Assembly: GCA_002427105.1 (NCBI GenBank)
Contig: DIPM01000036.1
Span: 33,302 to 57,769 of the forward strand
Length of the DNA stretch: 24,468 nt
Origin: Marinilabiliaceae bacterium UBA5488
GTDB taxonomy: Bacteria; Bacteroidota; Bacteroidia; Bacteroidales; Marinilabiliaceae
Direction: 5' to 3'
Shown: in pieces, positions 23,065 to 24,468 of the stretch
How positions within the stretch are numbered: the stretch's first letter is position 1
Layout: the number at the start of each line of letters is the position of its first letter
Made by a program: the position numbers and the translations under genes
The notes under the pieces: generated by a model
The model's input: only the letters and a program-made list of their open reading frames with translations
What the model was told of the DNA's origin: nothing
Databases searched by the model: none

Positions 23065-23375
23065 CAGGCGAACGATACGGTGAGAATCAGGCGAGTAAGT
23101 TAGTAAAAGGCCGAAAGGAAACTTAATTATCTGAAAGGTTTTCACAGGATTAATTGAAGTGGCCCTAAAAAGTTAACCTTTAATCCGGAAAACAAAGAAC
23201 CTGACTTGTTAGAAATCACTGCTAAGTGAGGACTAAAAAAGTAAACAACGGTTTGTTTTACGAAACAGATGGTTGCGAGCACCGAAACAATAACCTGAGG
23301 TTTACATCCAGTTACGATTGGTTGTGAATCAGAAAGGAAACCACTTGTGAAGAGTAGTTTCCTTTCTTGTTTTTA
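23065..23375 (+). ncRNA. Structured non-coding RNA candidate, about 310 nt
   Basis: The unit runs from a consensus promoter (23028-23058) to a strong terminator (23332-23375), with no plausible protein in any plus-strand frame. Visible stems: AGGCC (23108-23112) with GGCCCT (23161-23166); inside it CTTAATTA (23122-23129) with TAATTGAAG (23151-23159, one bulge); TCACT-GCTA-AGTGA (23216-23229); and TTTGTTT-TACG-AAACAGA (23252-23269), continued outward by CAAC/GTTG (23246-23249/23272-23275). The 9-mer ATCAGGCGA occurs twice at the 5' end (23063-23071, 23086-23094). The next gene downstream is on the other strand, so it is not a leader or riboswitch. I cannot see the signature blocks of RNase P RNA, tmRNA or SRP RNA. 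A 6S-like RNA or a Bacteroidales-specific RNA such as the Bacteroidales-1 motif (also proposed to be 6S) is possible but not shown. Confidence 0.68.
23332..23375 (+). terminator. Intrinsic terminator of the ncRNA
   Basis: GAAAGGAAACCACT (23332-23345) pairs with AGTAGTTTCCTTTC (23353-23366) with one C·A mismatch and a 7-base loop, followed by TTGTTTTTA. It ends 7 bases before the stop codon of the convergent minus-strand gene. Confidence 0.9.
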
Positions 23376-23381
23376 TAAGGT

Positions 23382-23675
23382 TTATTCTTCAGGTTCTATT
23401 GGTTCTGGTTCGGTAAAAGTATCTTCCTCTTTTTCATCATTGATATCTTCTAATGCATCATCATCAGATATCCCTTTTGTATCTATCTTAACAGGTACTT
23501 TTATAAGATAACTGGCCTCATCAGTGTCAACCGTTATAGCATAAAAAAAGTCTTCCCCCTTGGTTTTGACTTTTATGACATGGTTGGTATAACCCAGGGG
23601 ATACTTTTTTCTTATTGCATCCATTACTTCAGGGGTTACATTGTTATAACTGACAACCAATCGTTTACGTTCCAT
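23382..23675 (-). CDS. Small hypothetical protein with acidic C-terminal tail
   Basis: A 97-residue protein, not assignable to a function. Residues 1-65 look like a compact alpha/beta domain: MERKRLVVSYNNVTPEVMDAIRKKYPLGY, then strands HVIKVKTKGEDFFYAITVDTDEASYLIKVPVKI. Residues about 70-97 are a disordered acidic tail rich in Asp, Glu and Pro (ISDDDALEDINDEKEEDTFT). The pattern resembles conserved short hypothetical proteins of Bacteroidales. It is transcribed from its own promoter inside the end of glgB and is convergent with the ncRNA. Confidence 0.75.
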   Translation of the reverse strand: MERKRLVVSYNNVTPEVMDAIRKKYPLGYTNHVIKVKTKGEDFFYAITVDTDEASYLIKVPVKIDTKGISDDDALEDINDEKEEDTFTEPEPIEPEE

Positions 23676-23796
23676 ATATGAGTATTGTTACTGTTATGCA
23701 ATATTATGATAGAAATTGTTAGAATCACAATAGCTATATGTTAAATTTTATTAACTCCTACAATTATTTCACTGTTAATATTCACTTTCAATTTTG

Positions 23797-23827
23797 CAAA
23801 TTTATCTGATCTACATTTTTCTTTCAA
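23797..23827 (-). promoter_or_regulatory. Promoter for the small acidic-tail gene
   Basis: On the minus strand TTG (23827-23825), 20 bases, then TAAATTTG (23804-23797): a good phylum consensus. It overlaps the last codons of glgB. The leader would be about 115 bases; it is AT-rich and holds TTATTAACT-like tracts but no clear hairpin. Confidence 0.6.
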
Positions 23828-24468
23828 GCACTATTGCTGTCCTTTGAGTTAAATATATCCTTAATGTGTTTTTATTAAGTTCTTCATTATAAAAAGTCGG
23901 ATATTCCATTAACTCATCAATCCTTCCTTGTCCTCCGAATTTTTTACTATCAGAACAAAGAACGATTCTATATGTTCCGGGAAAAGACACATTAAAACTA
24001 TAATCAAATATACTTTTTGAAGGATGAAAGTTAAAAACAAAAATTAGTGAATTTTTACTGAAAATTATCGTCTTGTTTGTCTCATCAAGATTCAGTTGAT
24101 CAGCAAATTCATAATCCTGAATACCTTTTTCTTTCGATAAGCTTATCATTGCTTTGTCAAAATCCGACAAATAGTGGTACTTCAGATCTGTATTATCTTT
24201 TAACGACCACTGCCTTCTTGCATAGAAATAGCTCCAGTTATTTCCTTCCCTTGGAAAATCAATCCATTCAGGATGCCCGAATTCATTTCCCATGAAATTG
24301 AGATATGCTTGCCCACCCAATGTAAGAGTTAAAAACCTTAGCATCTTATGTAGAGCTATGCCTCTGTCAATTACTATATTGTCATCCTCAACGCCCATAT
24401 GGAAGTACATGTATTTATCCATCAACCAGAAGGCCAGGGTTTTATCACCAACTAATGCCTGGTCGTGT
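23811..24468 (-). CDS. glgB: 1,4-alpha-glucan branching enzyme, C-terminal part (5' truncated)
   Basis: The last 218 residues of a GH13 glycogen branching enzyme, which makes alpha-1,6 branches in glycogen. The frame is open to the window edge and the upstream residues continue the family motif HDQALVGDKTLAFWLMDKYM, so the real start is outside. Visible blocks: DRGIALHKMLRFLTLTLGG, YLNFMGNEFGHPEWIDFPRE and NNWSYFYARRQWSL, typical of the eukaryotic-like (GH13_8) branching enzymes found in Bacteroidetes rather than the E. coli-type GlgB. A C-terminal all-beta domain covers the last 100 residues or so (IIFSKNSLIFVFNFHPSKSI…GTYRIVLCSDSKKFGG), ending in RTAIVLERKM. No glycogen synthase gene is visible in the window. 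Confidence 0.92.
   Translation of the reverse strand, partial: HDQALVGDKTLAFWLMDKYMYFHMGVEDDNIVIDRGIALHKMLRFLTLTLGGQAYLNFMGNEFGHPEWIDFPREGNNWSYFYARRQWSLKDNTDLKYHYLSDFDKAMISLSKEKGIQDYEFADQLNLDETNKTIIFSKNSLIFVFNFHPSKSIFDYSFNVSFPGTYRIVLCSDSKKFGGQGRIDELMEYPTFYNEELNKNTLRIYLTQRTAIVLERKM

Noticed and set aside
23065..23375. RNase P RNA, tmRNA or SRP RNA
   Set aside because: The conserved GAGGAAAGTCC and ACAGAAA blocks of RNase P, a tmRNA tag ending in Ala-Ala, and the SRP GGAAG-type tip are not present.
1..24468. CRISPR array, insertion sequence, prophage or toxin–antitoxin pair
   Set aside because: I saw no regularly spaced repeats, no transposase and no terminal repeats. The small genes present lack recognisable toxin or antitoxin motifs.

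Overview
The window is a low-GC stretch of a Bacteroidota chromosome, most likely order Bacteroidales. Three things point there. The gene sets are typical of the phylum: rpmG–DUF4295–ftsY–rimO, serA with a DUF1015 gene, a secreted GH92 mannosidase with galM and cutC, and FloA. Several promoters fit the Bacteroidota sigma consensus (TTTG or TTG, about 19-20 bp, then TAnnTTTG), and purine-rich Shine-Dalgarno sites are mostly absent. All genes look chromosomal and housekeeping; I see no phage, transposon, CRISPR array, tRNA or rRNA.

Layout. Positions 1-1647 (+) hold the 3' part of a HAMP-PAS hybrid histidine kinase. Positions 1880-4952 (-) carry serA, a four-helix-bundle gene, a DUF1015 gene and a 59-residue winged-helix-like gene, split by hairpins and a terminator. 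Positions 5237-10083 (-) are a sugar-catabolism operon, cutC–galM–GH92. Positions 10154-12934 (+) hold a secreted alpha/beta hydrolase, a short-chain dehydrogenase and a very acidic duplicated protein, convergent with a XerD-type recombinase (12952-13851, -). Positions 13988-17359 (+) carry ribosomal protein L33, DUF4295, FtsY, RimO and a hotdog thioesterase, followed by an OsmC-like gene broken by a one-base frameshift (17405-17819). A Nudix CoA-type pyrophosphatase (-) diverges from clpS–nfeD-like–floA (+), which ends in a strong terminator. A long RelA/SpoT homologue with a degenerate hydrolase domain follows (20468-22630, +), with a small gene four bases behind it.

The right end has the most unexplained signal. 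A perfect 24-bp palindrome (22965-22988) precedes a promoter-to-terminator unit of about 310 nt (about 23065-23375, +) that holds no convincing ORF but many potential stems; I read it as a structured non-coding RNA. After it lie a small acidic-tailed hypothetical gene (-) with its own promoter and the 3' end of a glycogen branching enzyme (-), cut by the window edge.

The genes group into serine synthesis (serA), mannose-rich glycan breakdown (GH92 releasing mannose, GalM interconverting anomers), translation and membrane targeting (L33, RimO, FtsY), envelope organisation (NfeD-like and FloA), proteolysis (ClpS), stringent response (RSH) and glycogen storage (GlgB). I see no clear new defence or mobile system. 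The best candidates for something undescribed are the ncRNA, the CutC link to glycan breakdown, and the small genes attached to DUF1015 and RSH.
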